DNA of 64,000 nucleotides from CABMGU01 sp964508495 (GCA_964508495.1 CAZDUA010000004.1:1-64000); one strand, 5' to 3'; positions 18,281 through 27,935 are shown, counted from the stretch's first letter. The notes: generated by a model not told the origin, from the letters alone. Program-made: numbers and translations.

Positions 18281-18378
18281 TTTAATATGACCTTCCTTAA
18301 TGAAAATAAGTAAAGTGTTTCAAGTTTAAAAAAGTTTTGACAGTCATATTTAAAAATGGCAAAACAACAGGCAACAGC

Positions 18379-19095
18379 ATGCCAAGAATGGGAACAAAAC
18401 ACAGAGAAGAATACAAGACACTAAAGAACGTCTTTGACTTCTTCACTGAAAAAAACATATTCAAACTAATCACACAAGGATACATAGAAGGGCTGGAAAG
18501 CCCGCTAAGCATGGGAAAAGAATCAAATGTGTTCACAGCAAAAAAAGATGATGAAACAAGAATTGTCAAAATATACAGGTTACAGACATGCGATTTCAAC
18601 AGAATGTACGACTACATCAAAGCAGACCCAAGATATGAATACTTGAAAAGCAAAAGAAGAGACGTAATATTCGCCTGGGCGCACAGAGAACAAAGGAATT
18701 TATTGAAAGCACGAGAAGGAGGAGTAAGAGTACCAACGCCCTACACAGTGCTGTTTAACATTCTCATAATGGAATTCATAGGCGATGAGTCGGCAGCCCA
18801 AAAAGTCAACAAAGACCCGCCAAAAGAACCAGAAAAATTCGCAAAAGAAATAATAGAACAAATGAAAAAATTGTACAAAGCAGGACTAATACACGCTGAT
18901 CTAAGCGGGTTCAACATACTGAATTACAACCAGAAACCGGTTTTTATTGACATGTCGCAATCAACACCACTCGAGAATCCGAACGCGGAAGAATACTTGA
19001 AACGAGATGTACACAATGTTTGCGAACTATTCAAAAAATGGGGAGTAAGCGCGGACGAACAGGAAGTTTTAAAGAATATTACGAAAAGTATATAA
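18379..19095 (+). CDS. rio1: RIO-family serine kinase (Rio1)
   Basis: 238 residues. RIO kinase motifs are intact: a nucleotide-binding loop MGKESNVFTA, the following lysine IVKIYR, the catalytic loop HADLSGFNIL (D and N), and the metal-binding VFIDMSQS. RIO1 acts in late maturation of the small ribosomal subunit in archaea and eukaryotes. The preceding frame is open further upstream, but a TATA box (tatttaaaa near 18347) and the ATG at 18379 fit a leaderless start. Confidence 0.92.
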   Translation: MPRMGTKHREEYKTLKNVFDFFTEKNIFKLITQGYIEGLESPLSMGKESNVFTAKKDDETRIVKIYRLQTCDFNRMYDYIKADPRYEYLKSKRRDVIFAWAHREQRNLLKAREGGVRVPTPYTVLFNILIMEFIGDESAAQKVNKDPPKEPEKFAKEIIEQMKKLYKAGLIHADLSGFNILNYNQKPVFIDMSQSTPLENPNAEEYLKRDVHNVCELFKKWGVSADEQEVLKNITKSI

Positions 19096-19120
19096 CACTG
19101 CCTTTTTCTCGACGATAAAT

Positions 19121-20263
19121 ATGAACGTACAACAAGAAATAGAAAAACTGTTCGAGCTCAAAGAACACAAAATGAAGCTCGGACTACAACCAACACTTGA
19201 CGCGCTTTCTAAGTTAGGCAATCCGCACAAGAAATTACGGTTTGTTCATATTACTGGAACGAATGGAAAAGGAAGCACTGCTGCTTTCATCGCAGATACA
19301 CTGCAATTGGCAGGCTACAAAGTAGGACTGTTTACATCACCACACTTGGTTAAGTTTAACGAAAGAATGCAAGTCAACAGACAACATATAACTGATGAAG
19401 AACTAGCGCCACTAATAAAACAGACAAGAAACACCGGAGTACAGCTGACCTTCTTTGAATACGCAACCGTAATGGGAATACTGCATTTTCTGAACAAAAA
19501 AGTCGATTATGTTATCTGGGAAGTAGGACTGGGAGGAATGCTTGATAGCACAAACGTTGTAGACGCAGAGATAGCTGTATTGACTAACATCGGATTGGAC
19601 CACACACACATACTAGGAGATACGGTAGAGAAAATTTCTAAAGATAAATGTGGAATAATCAAGAAGAACAGCAAAGTTGTAACTTGCGCAGACAATGCAG
19701 GCTTGCAATGGATAAAAGAAAAATGCGAACAAGGAAACGAATTATTTATTGAAGCACCATACGAAGGAAAAATCAGCTTGCTCGGAGAATTCCAAAAGAC
19801 AAATGCAGGAATAGCGAAAAAGGTTTGCGAACTATTAGGAGTTAAAAAAGAAATTATTGAGAACGGACTTGCAACAACAAAATGGCCAGGAAGACTAGAA
19901 TGGATAGAGAAGAACATTTTAATGGACTGCGGGCACAATCCGGCAGCAATACAAGCAACAACACCATTTGTGAATAGCCTGCCTAAGAAAAGATTGATTC
20001 TGATATTTGGCGCGTTGAAAGACAAAGACTACAAGTCGATGGTTGAATCGCTACCAAAAGCAGACGTTATCATATTGACGAAACCAAAGTCAGAAAGAGC
20101 AATGAGTCCAGAAGAACTGCCATTCAAACAAAAAGTTATCATAAAAGAAGAACCGAAAGAAGCATACGAATATGCAAAAAGCATTGCACGCGAAGGAGAC
20201 TTGATATTTATCGTCGGAAGCTGCTATCTAGCGGGAAATATTAAGGAAATATTAGTAAGGTAA
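19121..20263 (+). CDS. folC: folylpolyglutamate / dihydrofolate synthase
   Basis: 380 residues of the Mur-ligase-like FolC family. P-loop HITGTNGKGSTAAF near residue 45, SPHLVKFNERM, and ILGDTVEKISKDKCGIIK with the carbamylated lysine region. The enzyme adds glutamate to folates so that they stay in the cell and bind their enzymes. It is convergent with glyA (12-bp overlap) and forms one side of a folate/thymidylate block. Confidence 0.93.
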   Translation: MNVQQEIEKLFELKEHKMKLGLQPTLDALSKLGNPHKKLRFVHITGTNGKGSTAAFIADTLQLAGYKVGLFTSPHLVKFNERMQVNRQHITDEELAPLIKQTRNTGVQLTFFEYATVMGILHFLNKKVDYVIWEVGLGGMLDSTNVVDAEIAVLTNIGLDHTHILGDTVEKISKDKCGIIKKNSKVVTCADNAGLQWIKEKCEQGNELFIEAPYEGKISLLGEFQKTNAGIAKKVCELLGVKKEIIENGLATTKWPGRLEWIEKNILMDCGHNPAAIQATTPFVNSLPKKRLILIFGALKDKDYKSMVESLPKADVIILTKPKSERAMSPEELPFKQKVIIKEEPKEAYEYAKSIAREGDLIFIVGSCYLAGNIKEILVR

Positions 20264-21514
20264 AGGAAATCTCTTGCACAGAGTCATAACTTCCTTCTTC
20301 ACACGCTCAATAACCAACTTATCAGGATTCTTAAGAACATCACTAATCCACTGACCAATCTGCTCCATCTCAGACTCTTTCATACCACGCGTAGTAGTTG
20401 CAGGTGTGCCTAAGCGGATGCCAGACGGGTCGAATGGAGAACGGGTGTCAAAAGGAATCATGTTTTTGTTACAACAAATGCCGGCCTCGTCCAAAACATG
20501 CTCTGCAATCTTACCAGTAGTATTCTTTGGCGTAACATCAACGAGCATCAAATGATTATCAGTACCGCCAGAGATTAAACGGAAACCACTGTCGGATAGA
20601 GTTTGCGCTAATGCTTGTGCGTTCTTGAGAACTTGGCGCTGATAGCCGACAAAGCCAGGCTCTAAAGCCTCCTTGAAAGCAACAGCCTTAGCAGCAACAA
20701 CATGATCAAGGGGACCACCCTGACTGCCAGGGAAGACTGCGAAATCAATCTTTTGCGCAAGATTCTTCTTGCCATTCGGATCAAAACGATCAACGGTTTT
20801 TGATAAAATCATCGCACCACGAGGACCACGCAAAGTTTTGTGTGTTGTTGTTGTTACAATATCAGCATGAGGAACGGGGTCAGGGTAAAGCTTGGCTGCG
20901 ACAAGACCGGCCACGTGAGCCATGTCGACCATAAAATAAGCATTAACCTCGTCAGCAATCTTTCTGAACTCCTTAAAATCAAGATGTCTTGAATATGCGG
21001 AAAAACCTGCGAGAATCAACTTAGGCTTATGGTGTAAAGCTAATTGGCGAACATTATCCATACTAATTCTTTCTGTATCTTTTTCAACTCCATAAGAAAT
21101 GAACTTGTACAATCTGCCAGAGAAATTAACAGGACTGCCATGAGTTAAATGACCGCCATGTGCGAGGTCCATGCCGAGAACGGTATCGCCGAGATTAAGA
21201 ATTGACAGGTAAGCAGCAAGATTAGCAGAACTGCCAGAATGCGATTGAACGTTAGCATTTTCAGCACCAAACAATTTCTTAGCACGCTCGATAGCCAAAG
21301 ATTCAGTTACGTCAATAAACTGGTTGCCACCATAATAACGCTTGCCAGGAAAACCCTCGCTGTACTTGTTCGTAAGCCAAGAGCCGGTTGCTTCCAGAAC
21401 TGCCTTGCTAACAATATTCTCAGAAGCAATAAGCTCAATAACATTCTTCTGCCTATCAAGCTCGCTCATAACTGCATCATACACTTCCTTGTCAAACTTT
21501 TTCAGATTATCCAT
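20252..21514 (-). CDS. glyA: serine hydroxymethyltransferase
   Basis: 420 residues. The PLP-binding lysine lies in VTTTTHKTLRGPRG, with HVAGLVAA and the N-terminal ELIASENIVS motif; length is as in bacterial GlyA. It converts serine and tetrahydrofolate to glycine and methylene-tetrahydrofolate, the substrate of ThyA encoded two genes upstream. Together with folA and thyA it makes the complete thymidylate cycle. It overlaps folA by 8 bp. Confidence 0.96.
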   Translation of the reverse strand: MDNLKKFDKEVYDAVMSELDRQKNVIELIASENIVSKAVLEATGSWLTNKYSEGFPGKRYYGGNQFIDVTESLAIERAKKLFGAENANVQSHSGSSANLAAYLSILNLGDTVLGMDLAHGGHLTHGSPVNFSGRLYKFISYGVEKDTERISMDNVRQLALHHKPKLILAGFSAYSRHLDFKEFRKIADEVNAYFMVDMAHVAGLVAAKLYPDPVPHADIVTTTTHKTLRGPRGAMILSKTVDRFDPNGKKNLAQKIDFAVFPGSQGGPLDHVVAAKAVAFKEALEPGFVGYQRQVLKNAQALAQTLSDSGFRLISGGTDNHLMLVDVTPKNTTGKIAEHVLDEAGICCNKNMIPFDTRSPFDPSGIRLGTPATTTRGMKESEMEQIGQWISDVLKNPDKLVIERVKKEVMTLCKRFPLPY

Positions 21515-21974
21515 TACGCCTCACATACACTGCCAGTTCAAAGTCAGGAAAGTCTTGCTTACTTTCTGCCTTCCAATCTTTATCCTCAAACTCAGGAAAG
21601 AAAACATCACCCGCATAGTTTTTTTTGACGTGAGAAATGTACATCTTATCAGCCAACGAAATAGTCTGCTCAAAAATCTGGCTTCCACCAATAATAAAAA
21701 TGTCCTTGCCATGCATTTTCGCATTCGCGATAGCCTCAGGAACAGACCTGCAGACAACAACGCCCTTAGTTTCAGGCATAGAAGAACTAACAACAATGTT
21801 AACCCTGTTAGGCAAAGGCTTGCCTATGCTCTCAAAAGTCTTCCTGCCCATAATAATCGTATTCCCCGAAGTCAACTTTTTAAAATTCTTCAAATCATCA
21901 GAAATATGCCAAGGAAGCTGATTATTCTTACCAATCACACGATTCCCATCCATAGCAACAATAATTGAAATCAT
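21507..21974 (-). CDS. folA: dihydrofolate reductase
   Basis: 155 residues. Typical DHFR features: MISIIVAMDGNRVIGKNNQLPWHISDD with the catalytic acidic residue Asp, GNTIIMGRKTFESIGKPLPNR, and IFIIGGSQIFEQ. It regenerates tetrahydrofolate from the dihydrofolate made by ThyA. It is coupled to thyA through an ATGA overlap at 21971-21974 and to glyA downstream. Confidence 0.96.
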   Translation of the reverse strand: MISIIVAMDGNRVIGKNNQLPWHISDDLKNFKKLTSGNTIIMGRKTFESIGKPLPNRVNIVVSSSMPETKGVVVCRSVPEAIANAKMHGKDIFIIGGSQIFEQTISLADKMYISHVKKNYAGDVFFPEFEDKDWKAESKQDFPDFELAVYVRRNG

Positions 21975-22843
21975 ACGGCAATCTCGAACTTAATAGCAGG
22001 ATAACTCTGATAGTTTAGAATTTTAGTATCTTCGGCCTTCCATTCGAAAATAGATTTGAAATTATCAGTTTGAATTTGAGGCAATGGGTGTTTGTTAAAG
22101 TCTCGCAAGAGCTGCTCCTTCGCACCCTCAACATGATTAACATAAATGTGAGTGTCAGCGAGAAAACCAATTAGTTTGCCTTCCTTCAGATTTGCCTCTT
22201 TAGCAAGCAAATGAAGAAGAAGCGCGTAGCTTGCAATGTTAAACGGCAAGCCGAGCATAGTATCAACAGAACGCTGATTCCAAAGCAAGTTGAGCTTACC
22301 ATCAATAACGGTAACCTGATAAGCATAATGGCAAGGGGGCAAGCCCATCTTGTGCATAGCCAAAGGATTCCACGAAGACACGATCATCCTGCGATCATGC
22401 GGGTCAGACTTGAGCTTGTCAACAACACGCTTGAGCTGGTCAAAACCCTTTCCAGTATAATCAGAATCGTGATTGTTATACTCAGCGCCAAAATGACGCC
22501 ACTGAAAACCATAAACAGGACCAAGATCGCGCTCTTCAAGCATTTTTTTCTTATGCTCATCAGAATGACCATAAGGCGCTTTCTCAGGATTCGCCCACTC
22601 ATTCCAAATATTATTGTTGCGCTCCTTCAGCCAGTTCTTATCAGTAATACCATTAATGAACCACTGCAACTCAGACGCGATATTCTTGAAAGGAACTTTC
22701 TTTGTTGTTAGAAGAGGGAAACCCTTTGACATGTCATGCTCGAACATGGCGCCAGCAACAGAAATAGCATCAACACCAGTCCTATTATGCTTCACAACGC
22801 CAGTCTCAAGAATGTGGCGCACAATGTCAAGATAAGCTTTCAC
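21971..22843 (-). CDS. thyA: thymidylate synthase
   Basis: ThyA-type enzyme with the active-site cysteine in LPPCHYAYQVTV, the RSVDTMLGLPFNIASYA helix and the HIYVNHVE loop. It methylates dUMP with methylene-tetrahydrofolate. The frame is open to an ATG at 22918, but residues before VKAYLDIVRHIL look non-homologous; a GTG at 22843 with a preceding GGGGTGA ribosome-binding-like sequence fits the family start better. A TATA box (atctatttatatt) lies near 22880-22890. Confidence 0.95.
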   Translation of the reverse strand: MKAYLDIVRHILETGVVKHNRTGVDAISVAGAMFEHDMSKGFPLLTTKKVPFKNIASELQWFINGITDKNWLKERNNNIWNEWANPEKAPYGHSDEHKKKMLEERDLGPVYGFQWRHFGAEYNNHDSDYTGKGFDQLKRVVDKLKSDPHDRRMIVSSWNPLAMHKMGLPPCHYAYQVTVIDGKLNLLWNQRSVDTMLGLPFNIASYALLLHLLAKEANLKEGKLIGFLADTHIYVNHVEGAKEQLLRDFNKHPLPQIQTDNFKSIFEWKAEDTKILNYQSYPAIKFEIAV

Positions 22844-22930
22844 CCTTTGTTCACCCCAGAAAAAGACGAGAATGACCAATATAAATAGATTATTGTAATC
22901 AATAGCAACCAAAGCCAAATATACTATTTG

Positions 22931-22970
22931 GCGAGGTCCCGGAAAGCAAGCTTTCCGGAACGTTTAAAAA
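22931..22970 (+). promoter_or_regulatory. palindrome plus TATA box before the KH-Top6 operon
   Basis: GCGAGGTC precedes a perfect 9-bp palindrome (CCGGAAAGC at 22939-22947, GCTTTCCGG at 22950-22958), followed at once by AACGTTTAAAAAC, a TATA box 25-30 bp before the ATG at 22995. The same order and much of the sequence occur at 58461-58500 before the L3 operon. It may be an operator for a regulator just upstream of the TATA box. Confidence 0.55.
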
Positions 22971-22994
22971 CCCCCTTCTTAAAAACGCATATTT

Positions 22995-23543
22995 ATGGCC
23001 TCCACTCCATCACAGGAGTTTACATACGAGCTACGCATTCCCAAAGAGCGCGTGGCCGTGCTCATCGGCAAAAAAGGCGAAACGAAACGCGCCCTTGAAC
23101 ACGAAACAAAAACAAAGCTCCGAGTACACAGCGAAGAAGGAATAATCAACCTAGGCGGAAAAGACGCGCTGTTATTGTACCTGGCAAGAGAAATAATACG
23201 AGCAATAGGAAGAGGCTTCAACCCTGAAGTTGCATTACAATTACTAAAACAAGACTACGCTTTTGAACTCATACCAATAGCAGATTACGCCAGAAATCCG
23301 AACGATTTAGAACGATTGAGAGGAAGAGTCATAGGAGAAGGCGGAAAAAGCAGGCGAACAATAGAAGAACTAACACAAACAACAATCTGCGTGTTCGGCA
23401 AAACAGCAGGCATAATCGGGCCGGCAAACTGCATACAAGACGCAAGAAGAGCCATAGAGAGTTTATTGGCAGGAAGCCCGCACGCACACGTGTACAGATG
23501 GCTTGAAAGAAGGCGAACACAAAGAAGGCGCGAAGAAATATGA
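22995..23543 (+). CDS. KH-domain ribosome-biogenesis protein (Pno1/Dim2-like)
   Basis: 182 residues with two KH-type domains. The first has VLIGKKGETKRALE (GxxG loop), the second GRVIGEGGKSRRTIEELTQTTI. The archaeal homologue of Dim2/Pno1 binds the 3' end of 16S rRNA precursor and aIF2 during small-subunit assembly. The C-terminus is basic. It is the first gene of an operon with the two topoisomerase VI genes, overlapping top6B by 4 bp. Confidence 0.85.
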   Translation: MASTPSQEFTYELRIPKERVAVLIGKKGETKRALEHETKTKLRVHSEEGIINLGGKDALLLYLAREIIRAIGRGFNPEVALQLLKQDYAFELIPIADYARNPNDLERLRGRVIGEGGKSRRTIEELTQTTICVFGKTAGIIGPANCIQDARRAIESLLAGSPHAHVYRWLERRRTQRRREEI

Positions 23544-25177
23544 CAAGACCGATTGCAGAAGAACTCGCAAAAAAACAAAAAGACATTTCTGTTGCAGAAT
23601 TCTTTGAAAGAAACCGACACCTACTAGGGTTTGACAACAAAAGAAAGGCGCTATTGACAGTCGTCAAAGAAGCAGTAGACAACTCGCTAGACGCATGCGA
23701 GGAAGCAAAAGTACTTCCAGAAATTAATATCCAAATAGTGGAAATGGGAAATGACCGGTACAGGATTTCTGTGGAAGATAACGGACCAGGGATAGTGAAG
23801 AAACAGATTCCAAACATCTTTGCAAAATTATTGTATGGAAGCAAGTTCCACACAATGAAACAAGCAAGAGGACAACAGGGAATAGGAATATCAGCAGCAG
23901 TCCTTTATGCGCAATTGACGACAGGCAGACCAGCAAAAATCTGGAGCAGAATATCACCAAAAGACCCAGCACACTACTATGAACTACATATAGACACGAT
24001 AAAAAACGAGCCAGAAATAATCAAAGACGAAGAAACAAACTGGAAAAAAGAACATGGAGTCAAAATAGAACTAGACATCGATGCCAATTACCAAAAAGGA
24101 GACCAGTCAGTTGACAGCTACCTCAAACAAACCGCAATAGCAAACCCGCACGCAACAATAATCTACACAAACCCAAAAGCAGAACAACTAATATTCCCAA
24201 GAGCATCAGACAAACTGCCAAAAGAACCAACAGAAATTAAACCGCACCCATACGGAGTAGAATTAGGCATCATGCTAAAGATGCTGAAAAACACAGAATG
24301 CAGAACATTACAGAGCTTCCTAACACAAGAATTCTCACGAGTAGGACCAGGAACAGCAAAAGAAATCTGCGACAAAGCAGGACTGTTCACAAATATGAAG
24401 CCAGCGGAATTACAGCTTCCGCACGTCGAAAAATTAATGGAAGGAATAAAAAATACCAAAATAATCGCCCCAAGCACAGACTGCATAGTGCCAATAGGAG
24501 AAGATCTGCTTGAGAAAGGACTACGCAAAGAAGTATCAGCAGAATTTTACACGGCAGTAACACGCTCTCCAGACGTCTACAAAGGAATACCATTCGTAAT
24601 AGAAGTAGCACTAGCATACGGCGGAACACAACCAGCAGACGAACCGATCAGACTGCTAAGATTCGCAAACAGAGTGCCATTACTATACCAACAAGGAGCA
24701 TGCGCGAGCACAAAATCAATAATACAGACAAACTGGAGACCATACGGGCTAAGCCAAAGCCAGGGAGCAATGCCAGCAGGACCACTAACTTTGGTGATAT
24801 CATTAGTTTCCGTGTGGCCGTCATTCACATCTGAAGCAAAAGAAGCCATAGCACACTATCCTGAGATAATAAAAGAAATGAAGCTTGCATTACAAGAAGC
24901 AGGAAGAAGACTGGGCAGTTACGTCAATAAGAAAAGAAGAGTGTCAGACCAACAGGAAAGAATAAGCATCTTCGAGAATTACATACCAGAAGTTGCAGAC
25001 GCACTATCACGATTAAGCGGAGTTGGAAAAGAGAAAATGGTTGAAGCAATGAAAAAAATGCTGGAAAAGAACAAAGAATACATCCAAGCACATAAAGAAG
25101 CACACAAAGTAGAAAAGAAAGATAAAAAAGACAAAGAAGAACAAGTAAAACTCGCAGGATTTGAAGATGACGAATAA
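23540..25177 (+). CDS. top6B: DNA topoisomerase VI subunit B
   Basis: 545 residues with the GHKL ATPase of Top6B: VKEAVDNSLDACEE (N box), VEDNGPGI (G1 box), and GQQGIGISAAVLY (G2 box). A helix-two-turn-helix middle and the transducer domain follow (RFANRVPLLYQQGAC). It pairs with Top6A to form the ATP-dependent type IIB topoisomerase that relaxes supercoils and decatenates. Start overlaps the KH gene (ATGA); the C-terminal tail is lysine-rich. Confidence 0.97.
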   Translation: MTRPIAEELAKKQKDISVAEFFERNRHLLGFDNKRKALLTVVKEAVDNSLDACEEAKVLPEINIQIVEMGNDRYRISVEDNGPGIVKKQIPNIFAKLLYGSKFHTMKQARGQQGIGISAAVLYAQLTTGRPAKIWSRISPKDPAHYYELHIDTIKNEPEIIKDEETNWKKEHGVKIELDIDANYQKGDQSVDSYLKQTAIANPHATIIYTNPKAEQLIFPRASDKLPKEPTEIKPHPYGVELGIMLKMLKNTECRTLQSFLTQEFSRVGPGTAKEICDKAGLFTNMKPAELQLPHVEKLMEGIKNTKIIAPSTDCIVPIGEDLLEKGLRKEVSAEFYTAVTRSPDVYKGIPFVIEVALAYGGTQPADEPIRLLRFANRVPLLYQQGACASTKSIIQTNWRPYGLSQSQGAMPAGPLTLVISLVSVWPSFTSEAKEAIAHYPEIIKEMKLALQEAGRRLGSYVNKKRRVSDQQERISIFENYIPEVADALSRLSGVGKEKMVEAMKKMLEKNKEYIQAHKEAHKVEKKDKKDKEEQVKLAGFEDDE

Positions 25178-26249
25178 AAACCCAAAAGAAACAATCGAAG
25201 AACTAGGGAAAGACTTAGCAAAAGAAGTGCTCTCAAACAAACCACCAATCATGGAAGTCCCAATCAGAGCGCTTTCAAACGTTTCTTTCAACAAAAAAAC
25301 AGAAACACTGCAGTTAGGAGACAAAATATCCGAAAGAAACTTCTTCAACGTCGCACACGCCAAAAAATTCCTGCAAACACTCGAAGTAGCAGCAGCAAGC
25401 AAAGAACTGCTCGAAGTGGGAAAACACACCTCACTAAGAGATGTATTCTACATGATCAAAAGAACGATTCCAAATACCAAGATAAACATTGTAGATGAAC
25501 AAACAGAAAGTGATGATGCCATTGAGGATTTGGAAGTATTGACCGGCCTCAGCAGAGAACAACTAAACATCAACGCAAACAAAATGGGATCTGTCGCCGG
25601 ACACGTAGTCATAGAAGACAAAGGAGACGAACTAGACTGGAGCAAAATGGGATCAGGCGGATGGAGCATTCCATCAAACGTAGAGGAAATCAAGTTCAAA
25701 AAAGTAAAAGCGAAATACGTAATTTACATGGAAAAAGCGGCAGTCTGGGAAAGACTGCACGAAGACAAATTCTGGGACAAGCAAAACTGCATCATCATGA
25801 GCTCGCAAGGACAGACAACAAGAGGAATAAGAAGACTGCTGCAAAGACTATCAGAGGAGCATGACCTCCCAATTTACGTTCTCTGCGATGGAGACATCTG
25901 GGGAGCATACATTTACAGCGTGCTGAAGTATGGGTCAATCAACCTAGCACACATGGCAGAAAGCATGACAATCAAAACAGCAAAATACTTAGGAATCACA
26001 ATGGACGACATTGAAAACTACGGGCTCAAAAAACACTTGATTGCACTAAACGAAAACGATTACAAAAGAATAGAACAACTGCAAAACTACGAGTGGTTCA
26101 AAGAAAATAAAGCGTGGCAAAGACAGTTCAAACTAATGAAAACACTAAAAGGCAAAGTAGAAATCCAGTCACTAAGCAGCAGAGGAATCAGCTTCATATC
26201 TGAAAAGTACTTACCAGAAAAAATAAAGAACCAAGACTTCTTATCATAA
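25167..26249 (+). CDS. top6A: DNA topoisomerase VI subunit A
   Basis: About 360 residues, Spo11-like. The catalytic tyrosine lies in TSLRDVFYMIK; the TOPRIM acidic residues are the Glu in YVIYMEKAAVW and the Asp pair in YVLCDGDIWGAY. Most archaeal enzymes read DGDPYG here, so Ile-Trp is a mild variant. The frame is open to a TTG at 25161, but the ATG at 25167 is the better start and overlaps the end of top6B by 11 bp. Confidence 0.96.
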   Translation: MTNKNPKETIEELGKDLAKEVLSNKPPIMEVPIRALSNVSFNKKTETLQLGDKISERNFFNVAHAKKFLQTLEVAAASKELLEVGKHTSLRDVFYMIKRTIPNTKINIVDEQTESDDAIEDLEVLTGLSREQLNINANKMGSVAGHVVIEDKGDELDWSKMGSGGWSIPSNVEEIKFKKVKAKYVIYMEKAAVWERLHEDKFWDKQNCIIMSSQGQTTRGIRRLLQRLSEEHDLPIYVLCDGDIWGAYIYSVLKYGSINLAHMAESMTIKTAKYLGITMDDIENYGLKKHLIALNENDYKRIEQLQNYEWFKENKAWQRQFKLMKTLKGKVEIQSLSSRGISFISEKYLPEKIKNQDFLS

Positions 26250-26300
26250 CTATTAGACACCAATAATGCTTTTTAATAAGGATTCTTACAAAAACCTCAC

Positions 26301-26828
26301 ATGGACTACCGCATACAGAGAGAACCTATAATACACGTTGTAAAAACCCTAGCAGAATACCTGCCACACAACTCGCGAATTCTTGACTTGGGAGCAGCAG
26401 ATGGAAGGCACGCAAGATACCTTGCTGAACGCGGACACCAAGTTGTAGCCATCGACAAAGATAAACAAGCAATCAACATACTAGAACAGCTTGCGAAAAA
26501 AAACTCGATCACTCCATTGCACTTGGACATGACAGATATCGACCTGCTGCCAGACGAACAATATAACGCGGTAATCGCCACGTGTGTGCTCCAAGCCATA
26601 CGACCAGACCAAGCAAGAGAACTGGCAAAATACATTGCAGAACACACGCTACCAGCAGGATACCTTGCAGCAACATTCTTTTTAGGCCGATACAGAACAC
26701 TAATGGAAAACGTGAGGCCGACATTCGCTCAATGGAAAACAATAGAAACAAAAAGAACAAGAATTGACGCGCGCCCAGACGGACTCTTCGAAATGATAGG
26801 AGCACTCCTTCAAAAGCCCGGCAAGTAA
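26301..26828 (+). CDS. SAM-dependent methyltransferase, TehB-like
   Basis: 175 residues of class I methyltransferase. SAM motif I reads ILDLGAADGRHARYLAERGH, motif II VVAIDKDKQA, and an acidic motif LHLDMTDIDLL. Substrate is unknown; the small size and fold resemble TehB/UbiE-like small-molecule methyltransferases. Its stop adjoins the convergent small membrane gene at 26829. Confidence 0.7.
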   Translation: MDYRIQREPIIHVVKTLAEYLPHNSRILDLGAADGRHARYLAERGHQVVAIDKDKQAINILEQLAKKNSITPLHLDMTDIDLLPDEQYNAVIATCVLQAIRPDQARELAKYIAEHTLPAGYLAATFFLGRYRTLMENVRPTFAQWKTIETKRTRIDARPDGLFEMIGALLQKPGK

Positions 26829-27044
26829 CTACTTCTTAATCTTAGACGCCCAGTAGAGCAGGCCAGCTGTGATGAGCAAATTTATGAGAATAGCAACAAG
26901 ATTCAACTGAGGCGTCAATGTGATGAAAGGCAAGTGCAATGGCAACAAGCCATAAGCATAGATAAACACGTGCGCTAAAGTATGAAATGCTTCAGCACCA
27001 GCCAAAAATATCAACACTTGCTTTTTTGTACACATTGAATTCAC
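26829..27044 (-). CDS. small two-helix membrane protein
   Basis: 71 residues with two hydrophobic stretches separated by a proline-rich loop (GLLPLHLPFITLTPQ) and a C-terminal KIKK. No family recognised. The gene lies between tRNA-Arg, which reads toward it on the same strand, and a methyltransferase; a GAGGTG ribosome-binding site precedes the ATG. Confidence 0.6.
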   Translation of the reverse strand: MNSMCTKKQVLIFLAGAEAFHTLAHVFIYAYGLLPLHLPFITLTPQLNLVAILINLLITAGLLYWASKIKK

Positions 27045-27056
27045 CTCTTTATTATA

Positions 27057-27131
27057 CGGGGCCGATGGGATTTGAACCCACGATCTTCCGCTTAGAAGGC
27101 GGCTGCTCTATCCAGCCTGAGCTACGGCCCC
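27057..27131 (-). tRNA. tRNA-Arg (TCT)
   Basis: Minus-strand cloverleaf: acceptor GGGGCCG/CGGCCCC, anticodon loop CTTCTAA (anticodon TCT), T arm GGGTTCAAATCCC, discriminator G73 as usual for arginine. The outermost anticodon-stem pair (27-43) is a G-A mismatch. No intron; CCA is not encoded. Confidence 0.95.
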
Positions 27132-27168
27132 ATGACGAGAAAGTCAGTATGATTGTTTATAAGGTTTA

Positions 27169-27726
27169 CTAGAACGACTTCTGCTTCCTGAGCATTTCAA
27201 CAATACCGGGAGCCAACAGAGGCTTGCGATTGAGTATGAGATACTTGTAAGGCAAATGAACATCCTCGCCCTGAGCAATAAACAGCTCGATGCCCTTCTG
27301 GAATTTTAGTTCTGACAACTTCTTACCATCACAAACCATTTTTGTAACAATAACAGCAGTATCAGTAGACATTTGATCCTTGCCCAAGTTGAAAGATGGA
27401 TATGGAAGGAACTGAGTGAGTTCGACCTTAGTCCTCTCTTTAGGAGGATCATCACCGAGAATGCCACCGAAAATAAAATAATTGTACTTTTTTGCTATTT
27501 CAGGAGTGAGTGTTTGTTTTGACTCAGGGTCAAGCACACAGGCCTTGTCGAAGCGCAACTGCTTGACGCTTTTTGCTACAACTTTACCGAATGATTTTAA
27601 CACAGCACTCTTTGTATTGGTAAAAATAAGATTGCGCTTGCCAACCCACTTAGAAATGTGCTTGTATTCGAGCTTGCACCACGGAAAAACTTTTGGCTCA
27701 AGATGCTCAATGATGAACGCGGGCAT
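27169..27726 (-). CDS. SPOUT-class methyltransferase of the DUF431/Sfm1 family
   Basis: 185 residues. The run YFIFGGILGDDPPKERT near residue 83-99 is the family signature, forming part of the SAM-binding knot; the C-terminal half continues with STDTAVIVTKMVCDGKKL and a trefoil-knot-like end. The yeast member Sfm1 methylates an arginine of ribosomal protein uS3; the archaeal substrate is not established, and position at the end of a ribosomal-protein operon fits a ribosome-related target. It overlaps rpoN by one base (TGATG). Confidence 0.75.
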   Translation of the reverse strand: MPAFIIEHLEPKVFPWCKLEYKHISKWVGKRNLIFTNTKSAVLKSFGKVVAKSVKQLRFDKACVLDPESKQTLTPEIAKKYNYFIFGGILGDDPPKERTKVELTQFLPYPSFNLGKDQMSTDTAVIVTKMVCDGKKLSELKFQKGIELFIAQGEDVHLPYKYLILNRKPLLAPGIVEMLRKQKSF

Positions 27727-27923
27727 CAGTTCTTCTTAAACTGCGCAATCGTGTCAATCATATCAACCTGACCGAGGAACATTGCACGGCAACAATAGCG
27801 CTCAACGCCCAACTCGTCAAGAATTTCCTTCTTATCCTCGCCTTTCTTAGAACGCGCATCAAAATCTTCCCACAAGTGCGCAATCGGCTTTCCACAGCTC
27901 CAGCAACGAATTGGAATTATCAT
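27726..27923 (-). CDS. rpoN: RNA polymerase subunit N (Rpb10)
   Basis: 65 residues. The zinc-binding pattern is complete: CWSCGKP near the N-terminus and RYCCRAMF near residue 43. Rpb10/RpoN helps assemble the subunit D-L platform of RNA polymerase. It follows uS9 by 12 bp in the S13-to-RpoN operon, a conserved archaeal linkage. Confidence 0.96.
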   Translation of the reverse strand: MIIPIRCWSCGKPIAHLWEDFDARSKKGEDKKEILDELGVERYCCRAMFLGQVDMIDTIAQFKKN

Positions 27924-27935
27924 TTTTAGTTCCTC

